From Tyto alba (taxonomy: Eukaryota; Chordata; Aves; Strigiformes; Tytonidae): a stretch of 64,000 nucleotides of DNA. Made by a program: the position numbers and the translations under genes. Location: positions 26,620,198-26,684,197 of the forward strand of contig NW_024881321.1 in assembly GCF_018691265.1 (NCBI RefSeq). The letters are read 5' to 3'. The notes under the pieces were generated by a model. That model did no database searches, was not told the origin of the DNA, and worked only from the letters and a program-made list of their open reading frames with translations. Positions 1-12,013 of this stretch are shown here, in pieces (positions within the stretch are counted from its first letter, which is position 1; each line of letters starts with the position of its first letter).

Positions 1-1544
1 GTCAAGTATGAAATATTGACGTGAATCAGTTTATTAAAACAGTTGCCTTCAAATGAATTGTCAAAGGCAAATAATAATGTGGTTTAACTTCACTGAGCAA
101 TTGGTAGTCATATTTTCCTGATATATCTGGAGAGCCCAAGTATTGAATCCCATGAATACTTTTCATTTAAGTGAAAAATCATTACAGAAATTGAGATACA
201 AGCAAGAAGTTCAGGAAGTAAATAAGGTATCTGCAAGAATTCTGAGGGCATGTTTTCATCACGAATAAATGAAGGTGCTGAAAGTGCCAACCCAAAATCC
301 TAGCAGTAATCAAAGTAGATACTGCTAAGTATGTATTATAATGCCTCTGCCAATTCACTGCTTAGGTAAAGGCTATCAGATTCATTATTTTCTCAGTGAC
401 AAAATAAATGATATAAAAAAGACAACTTTCACCTTCAATAATACATACCATGAACATGTTTTAGAGACTAAAGGTATCTTGCATCCTTTCCCTTTTCCTA
501 ACTTTATATAGAGATAATCATGAATAAATTGTCAAGATCTGGGCAAACATTAGATTGAGAGAATGAAGAAATTCTTGAAAAATAAAGGGATTTAAGACAG
601 CAAGCTAGTCCAGGACTATGTCTTTCTTCTCTTGTATCAGTTTTTACACCCTGTAAGTTTCTGTGTAACACCTTAGATGTGTGAGCCTTCTCAGCATCCA
701 CAGCAGGGTAAAAACTCAGGGTGGAGGCAGCAGTGCATCCAATGTGAGCATACAACAGGCATCAACAAACCTGGGCTGATATCTTCATCACTGGTTTGAT
801 TATGCCAAGTGCTTCATCAGCAGAGTCCCTAGTGTATATGCAGAGCGTGGCAGGAGAAGGTGCTTTTCTGTCACCATAGTCTCACTAATCCTCTAAATGA
901 CATAAACTAAGTCTGACAAAAACTCTTCTCTATCAGCATAAATGTCTCTGCATAAGGTGTTTTTCTGACATAACAATGTCAGTAAGGGATGAAATTTTTT
1001 TTCACACCCTCATCTATGAAAGCTCTACTGATAAACATTTTGAGTGTAATTTAGACTAAGACTGCAAGACTAAGAAATCGATGTTAAAATCCCTAAGAAC
1101 TCTCTCCCCTTTGCATTGGTGTGGAGGAAAAGCTGAGATGGCAGGAGCAGGATTTGTGAGCCACAGAAGAATAATTTCAGGATGAGTCTGGTGAGGTCTG
1201 TGAAATTAAGTGTTCATGTCACCCTCATTCAAAGATGATGTCAAGGAGTTTGGGGAGAACTAAGTAGTTTTTGGGGATTGTAGTGATGTTAATCTGTGAT
1301 GTGGCTATCAAGATGCCACTTTCTGTACAGCAATATGCTAGAAAGTTGTTTCTAGTAAATAGTCCATACAATGGAGGCTATTTTCCCTTGCTTTATATAG
1401 GATGCTGGTGGATCTGTTGCCATTGCTCTTAGTCCAATGTCAGTGGCAGTGGTCTGTAATGTAAACTGAATTTATTATGAATAATTTCAGAAATTATAAT
1501 ATTTCATATCTTTCCCATCTCACTTATCAAAAATGTGCTACTCT
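1..1544. other. AT-rich unique DNA, no gene seen
   Basis: All six frames are broken by stops; the longest open stretches are about 60 to 80 codons and have no recognisable domain. I see no repeat family, RNA gene or CpG-rich promoter here. This is ordinary bird intergenic or intronic sequence. Confidence 0.7.
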
Positions 1545-1670
1545 ATTGGATATATAACAATATAGGCTAATAATGTGCATTATATACCATGCATACAGGT
1601 ACATACATACCTAGATATAATATATACCAGTGTATTATATACAGTATATGTAAGCATATACATATTTAAA
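1545..1670. repeat. Degenerate TA-rich low-complexity tract
   Basis: The tract is built from interrupted TATA, ATAC and CATA units such as TATATACC and ACATACATACC. It looks like a decayed dinucleotide or tetranucleotide microsatellite. No perfect array of useful length remains. Confidence 0.7.
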
Positions 1671-3015
1671 TTCATATTGGATCTATTGAACCCATGCCTT
1701 GAGATGCTAAATTTTAGTTGATTGTTTAGACTTATTTAGTGAAGCATAAAATGCAATTTTACTGGAAAAGCCCTGATATTCCACTCTCTCCAGTGACAGA
1801 TTCTGGTGCCATTAGAGATACTCCAAGGTCTGATTCAAAAAATTTGTGCATGTCAGTTAGTGAAATGTTTGTTTATCATTACCATTATACACAGATATAC
1901 AGTATTGTACCAATATATTCAAGGTAGTACAATTTGATGAAAGCAAGGCCTAAATTCAGGACAGCTTCTTCTAATCTAACTGCTACATTTTATTTTAAAC
2001 CTATGAAATATCTCTGGAATAATTCTAGCAAAGTTCAATCATTTTTCCCTCATTGTAATTATAGTTCATTACTGTATTCTTAGCATCCATTCCAAATTTC
2101 AGTTCTCTTCAGTGTTAGCTTTTTACTTTAGATGCCTCCTATTATCTATTTGTATTTATTTAATTTAGCATGGCTGCTTTATCTGCAATTCATATACATT
2201 TATTACTGCAACTAGGTAACTGAACTTAGGAACTTGAACTTAACACAGATTCTCTGGCTTGAATGATTTTTTTTTTTCTTTGAATGTTTTCTTCTGGGCT
2301 GTATACTTATGGTCTGAGTAGTTGTTAATCTTCACTGTTATTCTCTTAAGAGTTTTCTGACACTAGTGGCAAAGATTCACTCACATGCAGATCTGGCTTC
2401 TGAATCCTATTCACTAACCACTCCTCACTTCAGACAGTGCCCAGTTGTATAGAAGACATTTTTACAAGTTCTGTGTGAATACTCCAGTCAGATCATATAC
2501 CAGGTCTTCTCTCCTCGCTGCCCGTCCCTCTGGCTCAATTTCTCTTGTATCGCTGGTTACAGAGGGTAACACATGTTTTCAAAAGTGAAAAAGGAAAGTT
2601 CTTTCTCAAAAATGCTCTAATACTTATGGTACTGCATTAAAAGATGAAAAACTGAGACTCCTCTAGGGAAAGCTGTTATTCAAAAGATGGGAACTTGCAA
2701 TCTTTGTGAGACTTATTTCAGACGCTTACTCTTATGGGCAAGCATAATTCTCTAGAGCATGAACAGCGCTTAACAGGAATCTCTGACTTGGGATACTAAA
2801 TCTGGGACAAGCCTGTGATCCACCACTCCTGTCTGTTGGGTGTGGGAGGTCCTTCCTCAGCTGGAGGATTTCCAGCACCCTCCAAGGGAGGTTCTCCAAT
2901 CTTTCCCTGACCTGTACATGAGAGCCTAAACTCTGAACCTCTGAGGTCTGAATCACCTAGTGACAGGTTCTTTGTGCCTATGTCTGGTTAGATAAATAAA
3001 TCTCACCTTTGGCTG
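1671..3015. other. Unique DNA upstream of LTR-H
   Basis: It is AT-rich up to about 2730. From 2730 to 3010 it becomes more GC-rich, with a minus-strand open frame of 74 codons (2732-2956) that matches nothing I recognise. The GC-rich part is not CR1 and lies outside the duplicated target site of LTR-H, so it is not part of that element. It could be an older, unrecognised repeat. Confidence 0.5.
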
Positions 3016-3199
3016 TGTCCTGGTTGGGGCTGGACTAGAGTTCCTGTTGGTCTGGCAGCAGGAGGAGCTACAGCACCCTGAGACCCCAGGGGCTCCCCAG
3101 GTCCTAGTGCCCTCACCTGTGTGCGGGGGCGGGGGGAGCACATCTGGAGGGCTGGGCCCTGATTGGCCGATATCACATGTCATGTGACACTGTGCTCAC

Positions 3200-3207
3200 T
3201 ATATAAA
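3200..3207 (+). promoter_or_regulatory. TATA box of LTR-H
   Basis: TATATAAA followed by GGC lies about 184 bp into the LTR and about 170 bp before its poly(A) signal, as expected for a U3 promoter. A region rich in G runs and GC lies just upstream at 3122-3138. Whether it is active is unknown. Confidence 0.75.
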
Positions 3208-3374
3208 GGCAGGAGAGGGCCAGGAGGGGCTCTCACTGCCTGGAGTGTGGCTGTGGGGCCTTTGTGTTTGGGATTGCTGGCTGGGAGCAGGTGGGTGTTG
3301 TTTGGTGGTTGGTGAACAGCTGTATGGTACATTACCAGTTGATACTCCTGTCAGTGTATTGTTCTGTTACTGTT

Positions 3375-3380
3375 ATTAAA
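3375..3380 (+). terminator. Poly(A) signal of LTR-H
   Basis: ATTAAA is followed by a T/G-rich stretch (CTGTTTTTGTCTC), the normal arrangement at the R/U5 boundary of an LTR. Confidence 0.65.
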
Positions 3381-3501
3381 CTGTTTTTGTCTCAACCCAC
3401 GAGTCTCCCTTTGCCCCTCTGATTCCCTCCCCATTCCCAAGTGGGGGGAGGGTGGGTGAGCGACTGCGGGGCGTTTAGCTGCTGAGTAGGCTCAAACAAC
3501 A

Positions 3502-6500
3502 GGCTGGTAGAATGTACTATATAGTACCATATTATGAGACTTAACTGTAGTATTCATCCAGTTAAACTAATATACTGTTGTCAAGAAACTACTGCCTTTC
3601 AGGAAAAATATATGGCTTTGAATACAATCCCTAGAAATCTTGGGTAAAAATTTTATTTTACTGTAGTAACTATTCAATCTGTAACTTCCCTTACAATTTT
3701 TTGTGTTGTATTCCTAGATTAAAAGACATTACTTTATTTTTTTAGTTCTCATCTATAATTAATCAGTGTAACAGCTTACTTAATACTGCTTTTATTGTTA
3801 ACGCATAATTGTTTCAATGAAATGCTAATCAAAAGTAATTATATTAGCAAAGACTCAGCACTTGTACAACTCAGATCTTCAAGGATATATAAATGCTTTC
3901 GTTTTATTAGGTTTATCAATGATTTTAACATCAATAAAGTCTCAAGTGCACCAAGACTAACATTAAATTGCTGTGGCCTGCATTTCAGGTCCAGTTTGAA
4001 GTTACAGAAAAAGAAGAGAAGGGTTGAATTAATCTTTCCAGAACCTGGGTACAGAAGGAACAGGGAAAGGCTTTCCTTAGATCAGGGGCTCCTGGTGTTT
4101 GAAGACTGTGGACACTGCTGCTAAAGCTTTTAAACACATGAGCACGAAGGGCATATAGAATATATTACTCTTCCTCTGAAACAGAGCTGAAGAGGAAGGT
4201 CTTCCTGAAGAGCTCCCCACATGAAAGAATTTGTAATTTGTATTTGGACAGCAAATCACAGTACAATGTCAGACAAAGCCTGCATCCCATCTAGTTTAGA
4301 AACTAGAGGCACCCTTGTGCTGTGCCTGTACCTGCCAGGGATTACCTTGCTGTGTTTATGTTGTTTCCAAGGTCTAATGGAGCATAAATCTGCAACTGTA
4401 ATATAGTACTGCACTGTGCAGCCACATTGCATCATTCAGAGCTAACCAAGGTGTTTCTAACAGACTGTGGTATTATTTCTTGTAAACAAGTCCTTAAAGC
4501 CCTAAGAGCTTGGACTGAAATCTATTCATCTGAGATACTTGATGCCTCTATTGATTGCAATGACAATGTTATGCTATATTGGTTATAGTATTGCTGAATG
4601 AAATTTCTTCCTAGAAAGCAGAAATGGCAGCTCTGTGGATGGACGTTGCTCTTTGGTTCCCAAAGGAACATGCACTGCATTAAGATGAATCTTCAAAATC
4701 AAGGACTGTCAGTGCAAATGTGGTTTCCAGACTGTGAAACAAGGATTTGAAAAGCAAAACTCAGCTAATAGCTTCCCTATGACTAAGATCAGGCAGATTT
4801 TTAAATACATTTCAATAATTTCTCAAGACTACATAGATGGTCTCCTCTTTTTCATGTGCCTGCAGATCTAAGATGTCCATTCTATTAGCATCATTTCTAT
4901 TTCTTAAATTTTATATTTTTATTAGACTCAGTTATGTATCTCTCTGGCCAGCTACAATCTCAGTATTGCAAGAGTATTTTGATTTATTTCTTCTATTCAC
5001 AGTCTTCTGGATGGTATCCTTATTACTGTCTCTGTATATGAGATAGTATTGTCTTGAATTGCAACAACAAAGTTTCGGAGAGTTCACTTTCAGTGCTCTC
5101 TCTTGCATCATTTCTTATAACAATTACTTAAACAAATGTAATATTCAGTTTCTAGAGTTATCTGCACTTTTTATTTATCTTCACCTTGATGGAGTTTTGT
5201 TCTTTTTCCACTTGTATTGGAAACATATTTCATAGGTTTTAGCTCCAGCAACTGCAATTTCTATATATAATCTGGCAACGTGATACCAATGATCATGTAA
5301 TAGATTGTTATATGCATTATTTCAGACAACAAATAGCTTTACAGCTATCAAAACCTTTGTAAAAGTTTCCCAATTGTTTCTTAGAATGCCATGCAGTACT
5401 ATTTTTAAATTAATGTTTTTCAGGAAGTTGAATCTCTTCAGCTCACACAATAGTTGATATTGCAAATTATTCCTTATGTCTCTGCAATTCAGTTTGAAGC
5501 CAAATAGTTGAATGGACCACATTCATGTAGACCAGCTGATGCTGAAGGAACATTTTTTCTTTCAACCTCACCTCATACATGAGAAAGCAGCAGCACTGCC
5601 ATACAATACAAATGTCATGGAAAGGAGTGTAAAATTGGCAGTTTTTACAACAAAAGTTGCCTCTAAAATGTCCTTCTGTAAGCAAGAAAAGATGGACACA
5701 GAAATAAGATGTTAAATAGCTGCCATTACTTTTCTTTGAGCATACAATGTATCAGTTTTATCTCCCTGAAGCAGTATAAAAAGAAAACATAAAATGGTTT
5801 TAAAACTCAGACAAACACTGTAGATATAATTTCTTGACTTTGAGAACCCTGTTATTATCCATTATGAACATGTCATCCCGAACAAAGCATTCACCCCTCT
5901 TTTTTGTTTTTTACAATAAAAGCATATATACAACACATAGGTTCTTGTTTTCCTAATTGTGTTTTTATGAGTAAATCAATACTTGAACTTTCACTTGATC
6001 ATGAAGAGCTAGGAAAATTAATACGAAAAACAGAGTGTCTCCCACAACCTCTAGAACTTCTTCCTTATCCTATAAATGCCTGGCAAAAAGAGCAACTCTG
6101 CTCACTCATATTTTATTTTTACCAATAACAGTAATCCAGCATCCTGGACTGCTCTGAGAGCTGGTTTCAAATGTTCAAGGTACACAGGGGACTTGGAGTT
6201 CCACACCAAGTCCATGATCAGGAGGTACTGGACTGAGAGGAGAACAGAGGATCTTCCTTCCCATTATGATCCACTGGTACACCAGTTTCCTGCAGTGCCA
6301 TTATGGCCTGCGGCTGCATGAATGTTCGCCTGTTTTCTCACCCCTACATTTAGGTTGAGGCTGAATCTGCCTGTGTATTGAATACCAGAAATCAAAGCCA
6401 TATAGCAAGTCCCAAAGGACCTATCATTGGGATTCACTGCTGAAAGGACATAAATACATGCAGAAAACAACAATAAAAAAAAATCAGTAACTGTAATACT

Positions 6501-6796
6501 AAGAAGTAAAACATTCCATATTCATCTGTGCAAATTATAAGGATGAAAACAATGTGCCATGATTTAAAATAAAGCATTTAGATTACCATGTATTCTTTAC
6601 ATGATTTTTTTATCACTGCAGTCCTCTCAAGGCAATACCAAATTTCCACACACTGTTCCAGATTGCTGAATTGCCCAACTGGAGTGTTTTGGGCTTTTTA
6701 AAATGAGAAATAGAAGAGTTCTAGCTGGTTGCCTATGTACCAGTTTCTGAGGTGCAAAAGGTATTACATCAAAAGCTTGCATCTGGTTAAGTTGTT
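3502..6796. other. AT-rich unique DNA, no gene seen
   Basis: The longest open frames are 109 codons (+, 3795-4124) and 104 codons (-, 6627-6941). The second is mostly lysine, threonine and proline codons produced by the antisense of a T/G-rich tract. No domain, splice context or repeat family is recognisable. Confidence 0.65.
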
Positions 6797-6975
6797 TTGG
6801 TTTGTTTGTTTGTTTGTTTTTTTTTAATCTTTCTGGGGTTTTTTGATTGGGGGCGGTGGGGATTTCTCTGGGGGGTGGGGCTTGGGTTATTTTGGTGTTT
6901 GTTTTTTTTTTTTTTTTTTCTGTCGAATGATCCAAAATCAATTAATATCATGGTTTCTTATGAAATAATATCTTT
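6797..6975. repeat. T/G-rich low-complexity tract with G runs
   Basis: It contains a (GTTT)n stretch near 6800-6822, several G runs between 6849 and 6886, an unbroken run of 19 T at 6902-6920, and another T run near 6970. This is low-complexity sequence and carries no gene. Confidence 0.8.
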
Positions 6976-9900
6976 TTTTTTTTCTTTACATGAGAATTTT
7001 CCATCTTGCACAGGACTGTTTTATACTATATTTTAAATTTTATTTCTTCTATTGTAGAAATTACATTGAAGTAATATAGTACTAATGTGGAAATACATTT
7101 GAGAAAGGTTAGAATATTTATTTCATGTGATTAATGCTTGAAGCCATGGTAAGACTCCTAATGAATGTAAATCTACTTTAAATATGAACCAGAAAGTTTC
7201 TGACCCTGTGATTTTTAAAAATGTAATCTATATGATCAATATTCTTAGTTTTATTTGATCTCTCAAGTTTATTTTTATTACCAGGGAGGTTGCTTTGATA
7301 TAATAAGAAATTTAGGGAAAATATAATCTCTTATTTTACCTGGAAATCTTTAATGAATGACTCTACTTTCTTCCTTACAAATCAGTCAATGACAGTAGAT
7401 ACAAATTAAAATCATTAATCTCTGTATAATGCATGCTGAGTTTGGACTGTACCCAAGAAGTATGTTACTTAAATTTACTGGTCAAGGCAAAAATTTTTGA
7501 AAATTATTCTGAATTTGGGATAAAATAAAATAAGAAGCAGTTGTCCCTTTTCTACAAGCTAACAATGGAGATGTATCTTTGCAAAATCTTCCTGTCTAAA
7601 TTCAGGTATAAGTTTTATATAATTTCAATGTCTTTTAATTTTTCTCTAAAAATCCCACTTTTATATAAAAGCAATGAGTAAACAGTTAAAATACATAGCA
7701 ACATAGGTCAAAAAGTGTACAGCAGAAGCAATAATGCTCATTGTTGCAAATAATCATCATCTGGATGTCTGTATTCATACTTCCCCAATTCCTGCCATGC
7801 TTCTTAGTCAGCTGAACAGGCCTGCAACTGACTAGAGGGGTTTTGAGGTTTTTTTTGTTTGTTTCTTTGCTTGTTTTTTGTTTGGTTGGGTTTTTTGTTC
7901 TTAGTTTTCTCAGGAATTTTTCTCCTAACTCTGTAGGTCCATGTAAGATAATTGTTTCCAGATCTGGGATATCCAGGGTCCTGTAACATAAATGATCAGG
8001 TGTTTCAATGACTTCAGTCATTGAATCATTGAGTTTTACTTTCCCTTTCCGTATGGACATGCTCACATTTCTTTATGCTGTTCCCCACATGTTTTAAGCC
8101 ATTGTCCTGAGAGAAAATGAAGGAGGACAGTGTATCAGCTTTGGCAGAGTGCTGTGCTAATGCAGTTTGACTGATTCTGGCGTATGAGGTACCTCTTAAG
8201 CTGTATTTTTTCTTGATTCATAGATATTTATAAAGATAAACCATCTTTTCTTATTTCTCTTAAGCAGTCTAACTCAGACTTAATTCAGAAAATTTATACC
8301 TGCATTTATGTTTTTTCTTTCCTAACTAGTATTTTCTTTCTTCATCTCTCCAAGTTTGCTCCTGATAACCTTACAGTTGATTTTTCAGTCAGGAAAGGCC
8401 ATGATGTCTTTCCACAAGATCTTTCCAGAATATTTATCATCCTTTTGAGTGTGAAGAAGTCCTGGAATTTCTGTGAATCAATAACGTTAGCTTCTCTGTG
8501 CAGCATCACTAATTCCCTAAATTCATTGAAATCTGACCACTTCAAACCAAGAACATTTGTTACAGAGCTCCTTGTTTATATATAATTAATTTAAATTGAA
8601 TGATTTAAGGTTGTTTTCTGTTAAATCCTTACAAGAATATCCAGATCAGTATAAACTTAGCACCACTTCTTGTTAATTCATAAGGAGTTAGCAAAGAAAT
8701 CTGCCAGCTGTCACAAATCTGAATAGCCGAGGCTATTCAGTTCTAATACCGTTATTAGTTACATTTGTTCTCCGAAACTGTACTTAAAAAGTTAAATACT
8801 TCTGTAATGATACCGTTCCCAATCCACCATCTGTTGAATGATGATTGGTCTTTATAAAACACTTACAGCAAAATTAATATTGAAATCTTCTACGGTGATT
8901 AAAAAATTACTGTTTCTTGAGACATTAGCTATACGGTTTCACAAATGTGTCTTTAGAAAGATAAGAGAGAGAAAACAGCCTAAAACCTTTAAGAACATTG
9001 TAAACAAAGTGTACAGCAAAAAATGTAAATGAGGAAATGATGGTGAAAAAAAGCCAAAAGACCCAACCTAAAAAAAAAAACAAGAAACCCAGCAGGATTA
9101 TCCAAAAGCCCAATCACAGAGAACTAGGAATCAAATTCTTAAAACAGCAAGTTGAAGTCTTTAGCTTAAATATATTAGAAAGAAAAAGAAAGAAAGCCAG
9201 ATTCCTAAACTAAGAGACACTGTGGCATTTCAGGAAGTACTTTCCAGGTGATTTGCATTTGTATTTTGTTGCCCTAAGGTTTCTTTTGTAATGTTTTCAT
9301 TAGTATAATGGTATTTATTAGTTTTAATCCCTGTCAGGCAGAGAGCAATTATGAGGATATCTGGCAATGCCAAGTGGGTAAATGAAGAATGGTGACTTGG
9401 GTCAGCACTGAACCCATTCTCCATTAGAGGACGGACACACTGCTCAAGAGCATTTTTCTAATGCATTTCTTTGTATGCTTGTAAGCTCACATGAAAAAGG
9501 GGGGTTCTAGAGACCTGCACATCTGCATCCAGCTGCAAAGACTCATTTTGGGGTGGACCATCTCAAATGTCTAAGTTGTGGAGGGATTTTATTGCTGTTG
9601 CAATAGACAGAAGAGTATCAAAAGGACTGTGGTATGCATGATTGTCATGTTGGTCATCATATCCAGATCTGGCTCAAGGGACAAGAGAAAAATCCCCAAA
9701 CAAACCAGTTAAATTTTCTTCATTATTTTTTTCTGTTTTGTGCTGAAAAGATTATCTACTATCCTCACCCTCTGTGTGCTGATACTTCTATGGCAAGTAG
9801 GATTCCTACAAGAGAGTTTCTGATAAAAGTAAAAGAAATATTTAACAGAAGCATCAGTTGGAATGGGTGATAAAGGAACATTCATATTTTCCAGAGCTAA

Positions 9901-10375
9901 ATCTTTTAAGATCAAAATTCCTGAAACAAGCTAATTTATCTTCAAAAGATGCATAAAACATAAGCCAGTACTATTTTCAGGACTCAACCTCTGTGTCAGA
10001 CATAGATTTCCTAACCTGCTGTGATAAAGCAATTACCTCAAGCTTTGAAGTCAGCTATAAGAGAAAATATTTAAGGATTTCATAGTCAGGTGGAGACATC
10101 TGGCTGGAAGACAGAAATTAGTGCAAATTTATGGCACTAAGGTAAGATACATTCAAGCCAAGAGCCTCAACAAGGCACCTGATGCTTTTTTAAGCCTGAA
10201 AATATATTTTAGAAAATATGCCTGTAAATATAGTGAAAGTTTAGGCCCTAAAAATAAATAAAACTATCCACTTATTTTAAATTGCCTAAACTGCCTTACG
10301 TTAGGCAACAAAGCTACCAAGATTAACTGTTTAGTAGAATGTAAATAATATTTTTTCATTTTCTCTTTTACCTGT
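6976..10375. other. AT-rich unique DNA with two homopolymer-rich patches
   Basis: A T/G-rich patch lies at 7841-7908 and an A-rich patch at 9043-9083. Open frames of 60 to 126 codons occur, for example on the minus strand at 7686-8066. That frame is filled with lysine, asparagine and threonine codons from the antisense of the T-rich patch, so it is not credible as a gene. A short perfect inverted repeat lies at 8004-8025. Confidence 0.6.
10371..10375. repeat. Left copy of 5-bp target-site duplication CCTGT
   Basis: CCTGT directly precedes the TG start of LTR-B and reappears exactly at 12014-12018, just after the CA end of LTR-D. No matching 5-bp repeat flanks either LTR on its own. Confidence 0.75.
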
Positions 10376-10941
10376 TGTATTTGATTTGTCTGAGATGGAG
10401 TTAATTATCCCCATAGCATCCCTCATACTGCTGTGCTTTGTATTGGTAACTATAAAGGTGTTGATAACACACCAGTGTCTTGGCTACAGCTGAGCAGTGC
10501 TCGCACAGCATCAGGGTTGTCTCTCCAACACTTCCCCCTCACCAGTCGGCTGGGGGTGGCAAGATCTTGGGAGGGGACACAGCCAGAGCAGCTGACTCAA
10601 ACTGACCAAAGGGATATTCCATACCATATGATTTGTGCTCAGAAATAAAAGTTAAGAGAAAGGAGGAGGGAGGGGGTTGTCTTCCAGAGCAACTGTTATG
10701 TGTACTGAGGCCCTACTTCCCAGGAAGCAGCTGGACATCACCTGCTGATGGGAAGGAGAAAATAAATATGTTTTCCTCTGCTTCTGTGCACTGACTTTGC
10801 TTTTGCTTTATTAAAGTGTCTTTATCTTGACCCACAAGTTTTTTTCCATCTTATTTTGTCTCCTACCTTATCCTGATGAGGAGTGGAATGATAGAGCAGC
10901 TTGGTGGGCACCTGGTGTCCAGTCAAGGTCAACCCACCACA
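10376..10941 (+). mobile_element. LTR-B, 5' LTR of a composite avian ERV remnant
   Basis: The LTR starts TGTATTTGATTTGTCTGAG and ends GTCAACCCACCACA. It shares its 5' half with LTR-C at 20448: both have the GGAGTTAA start motif, the TGGCTACAGCTGAG-type block and CAAACTGACCAAA followed by ATACCATATG. A TATA-like AATAAAAG lies at 10644-10651 and a poly(A) signal ATTAAA at 10810-10815. Its last ~110 bp, from the TTATCTTGACCCA motif to the end, resemble the end of LTR-D. A primer binding site follows, so this was the 5' LTR of a provirus. I place it in an avian ERVL-like group because the outer duplication is 5 bp, but the family is not certain. Confidence 0.88.
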
Positions 10942-11006
10942 GTCCTCTTTGGTGCCTGAACAGGGACATGAGAAATTCAAGATTAAGGCAGAAGAAAGGG
11001 CTGGAA
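10942..11006 (+). mobile_element. Retroviral leader remnant with primer binding site
   Basis: These 65 bp between LTR-B and LTR-D are the start of an ERV internal region. TGGTGCCTGAACAGGGAC at 10950-10967 matches 16 of 18 positions of the primer binding site known for tRNA-Lys (UUU). It sits 8 bp after the LTR's terminal CA. No gag, pol or env sequence follows, because LTR-D begins at 11007. The rest of the leader is purine-rich and non-coding. Confidence 0.8.
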
Positions 11007-11185
11007 TGTATTGGGTTTTCATAGCAATATTTTGGTAGCAGGGTGGCTACAGGGGTGGCTTCTGTAAGAAGTTGATATAAGCTTCCCCCATGCCTGACAG
11101 AACCCATGCCAGCCAGCTCCAAGATGGACTCACCACTGGCCAAGGCTGAGCCCATCAGTGACAGTGGTAGCACCTCTTTGAGAAC

Positions 11186-11193
11186 ATATTTAA
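11186..11193 (+). promoter_or_regulatory. TATA-like promoter motif of LTR-D
   Basis: ATATTTAA followed by GAAGAGG is conserved in position and sequence in LTR-E, LTR-F and LTR-G, which supports its being the LTR core promoter. Confidence 0.65.
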
Positions 11194-11825
11194 GAAGAGG
11201 AAAAATAAAAACAACACTTGTATTTTGCAGCCAGAGAGAAAAGTGAGAACAAGTGAGAGAATCATCCCTGCAGACACCAAGGTCAGTGAGATAGGAGGGG
11301 CAGGAGGTGCTCCAGGCACCTGAGCAGAGATTTCCCTGCAGCCCGTGGTGAAGACCATGGTGAGGCAGGCTGTGCCCCTGCAGCTCATGGGGGTTAGCAG
11401 TAGACCAGATATTACCCTGCAGCCACGCCAGAGCAGGTGGATGTGCCCTGGTAAGACCTGTGGACCTGTGGGGACAGGAACTCACGCTGGAGCAGGTTTG
11501 CTGGCAGGACTTGTGAGCCCAAGGGGGACCCACACTGGAATATTCATGAAGAACTGCAGCCCATGGAAAGGACCCAAATTGGAGAAGTTCGTGGATGACT
11601 GTCTTCCGTGGGAGGGACCCCATGCTGGATCAGGGGAAGAGTGTGAGGAGGAAGGAGTGGTAGAGACAACGTGTGATGAACTGACCTCAACCCCCATTCC
11701 CCATTGGCCTGTGCTTCTGTGAGTGAGGAGGTGGAGAAACTGGACATGAAGTTGAGTCTGGGAAGAAGGGATGGGTGAGGGGAAGGTGTTTTAATTTCTC
11801 AATATCCTATTCTGATTTGACTGGA

Positions 11826-11831
11826 AATAAA
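11826..11831 (+). terminator. Poly(A) signal of LTR-D
   Basis: AATAAA is followed within 45 bp by a T/G-rich element (GTCTGTTTTGCC), as at an R/U5 border. Confidence 0.6.
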
Positions 11832-12013
11832 TTAAATTAATTTCACCAAGACAAGTCTGTTTTGCCTGTAACAGTAGTTGCTGAGTGATCTCCCTGTCCT
11901 TATCTTGACCCATGGACTTTTCATTTTATTTTCTCTCCCTTGTCCAGTTAAGGAGGGGAGTGACAGAGCAGTTTGGTGGGCACCTGGCGTCCAGCCAGGG
12001 TCAACCCATCACA

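Larger units (their letters stand above)
3016..3501 (+). mobile_element. LTR-H, solo LTR of an avian endogenous retrovirus
   Basis: The element begins TGTCCTGGTTGGGGCTGG, a common start of avian ERV LTRs, and ends in CAAACAACA, giving the standard TG...CA ends. A perfect 5-bp target-site duplication, GGCTG, flanks it at 3011-3015 and 3502-3506. The U3 part holds a TATA box near 3200. A poly(A) signal ATTAAA lies at 3375-3380, followed by the typical U5 start CTCAACCCACGAGTC. No viral coding sequence lies on either side, so this is a solo LTR left by recombination between two LTRs. The 5-bp duplication favours an ERVL-like (class III) origin, since known class I elements usually make 4 bp and class II elements 6 bp. 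The exact duplication and several surviving CpGs suggest a fairly young insertion. The exact family name is not assigned. Confidence 0.92.
11007..12013 (+). mobile_element. LTR-D, long-type avian ERV LTR
   Basis: It begins TGTATTGGGTTTTCATAGC and ends GTCAACCCATCACA. It belongs to the same broad group as LTR-E, LTR-F and LTR-G, sharing the GGTAGCAGGG start block, the AGCTCCAAG block, the TATTTAAGAAG promoter motif and the CCCTGTCCTTATCTTGA U5 motif. The TATA box is at 11186-11193 and the poly(A) signal AATAAA at 11826-11831. About 640 bp therefore separate the two, a long R region holding degenerate ~45-bp repeats with recurring GGACCC...GCTGGA units. No 5-bp duplication flanks this LTR alone (TGGAA on the left, CCTGT on the right). 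Its right flank pairs instead with the left flank of LTR-B. Confidence 0.88.

Noticed and set aside
7686..8066. 126-codon minus-strand open frame rich in Lys and Asn
   Set aside because: Much of it is the antisense of a T/G-rich low-complexity tract.
10868..11623. 251-codon minus-strand open frame, the longest in the window
   Set aside because: It runs antisense across the LTR-B end and the GC-rich R region of LTR-D; its opening reflects repeat composition, not a gene.
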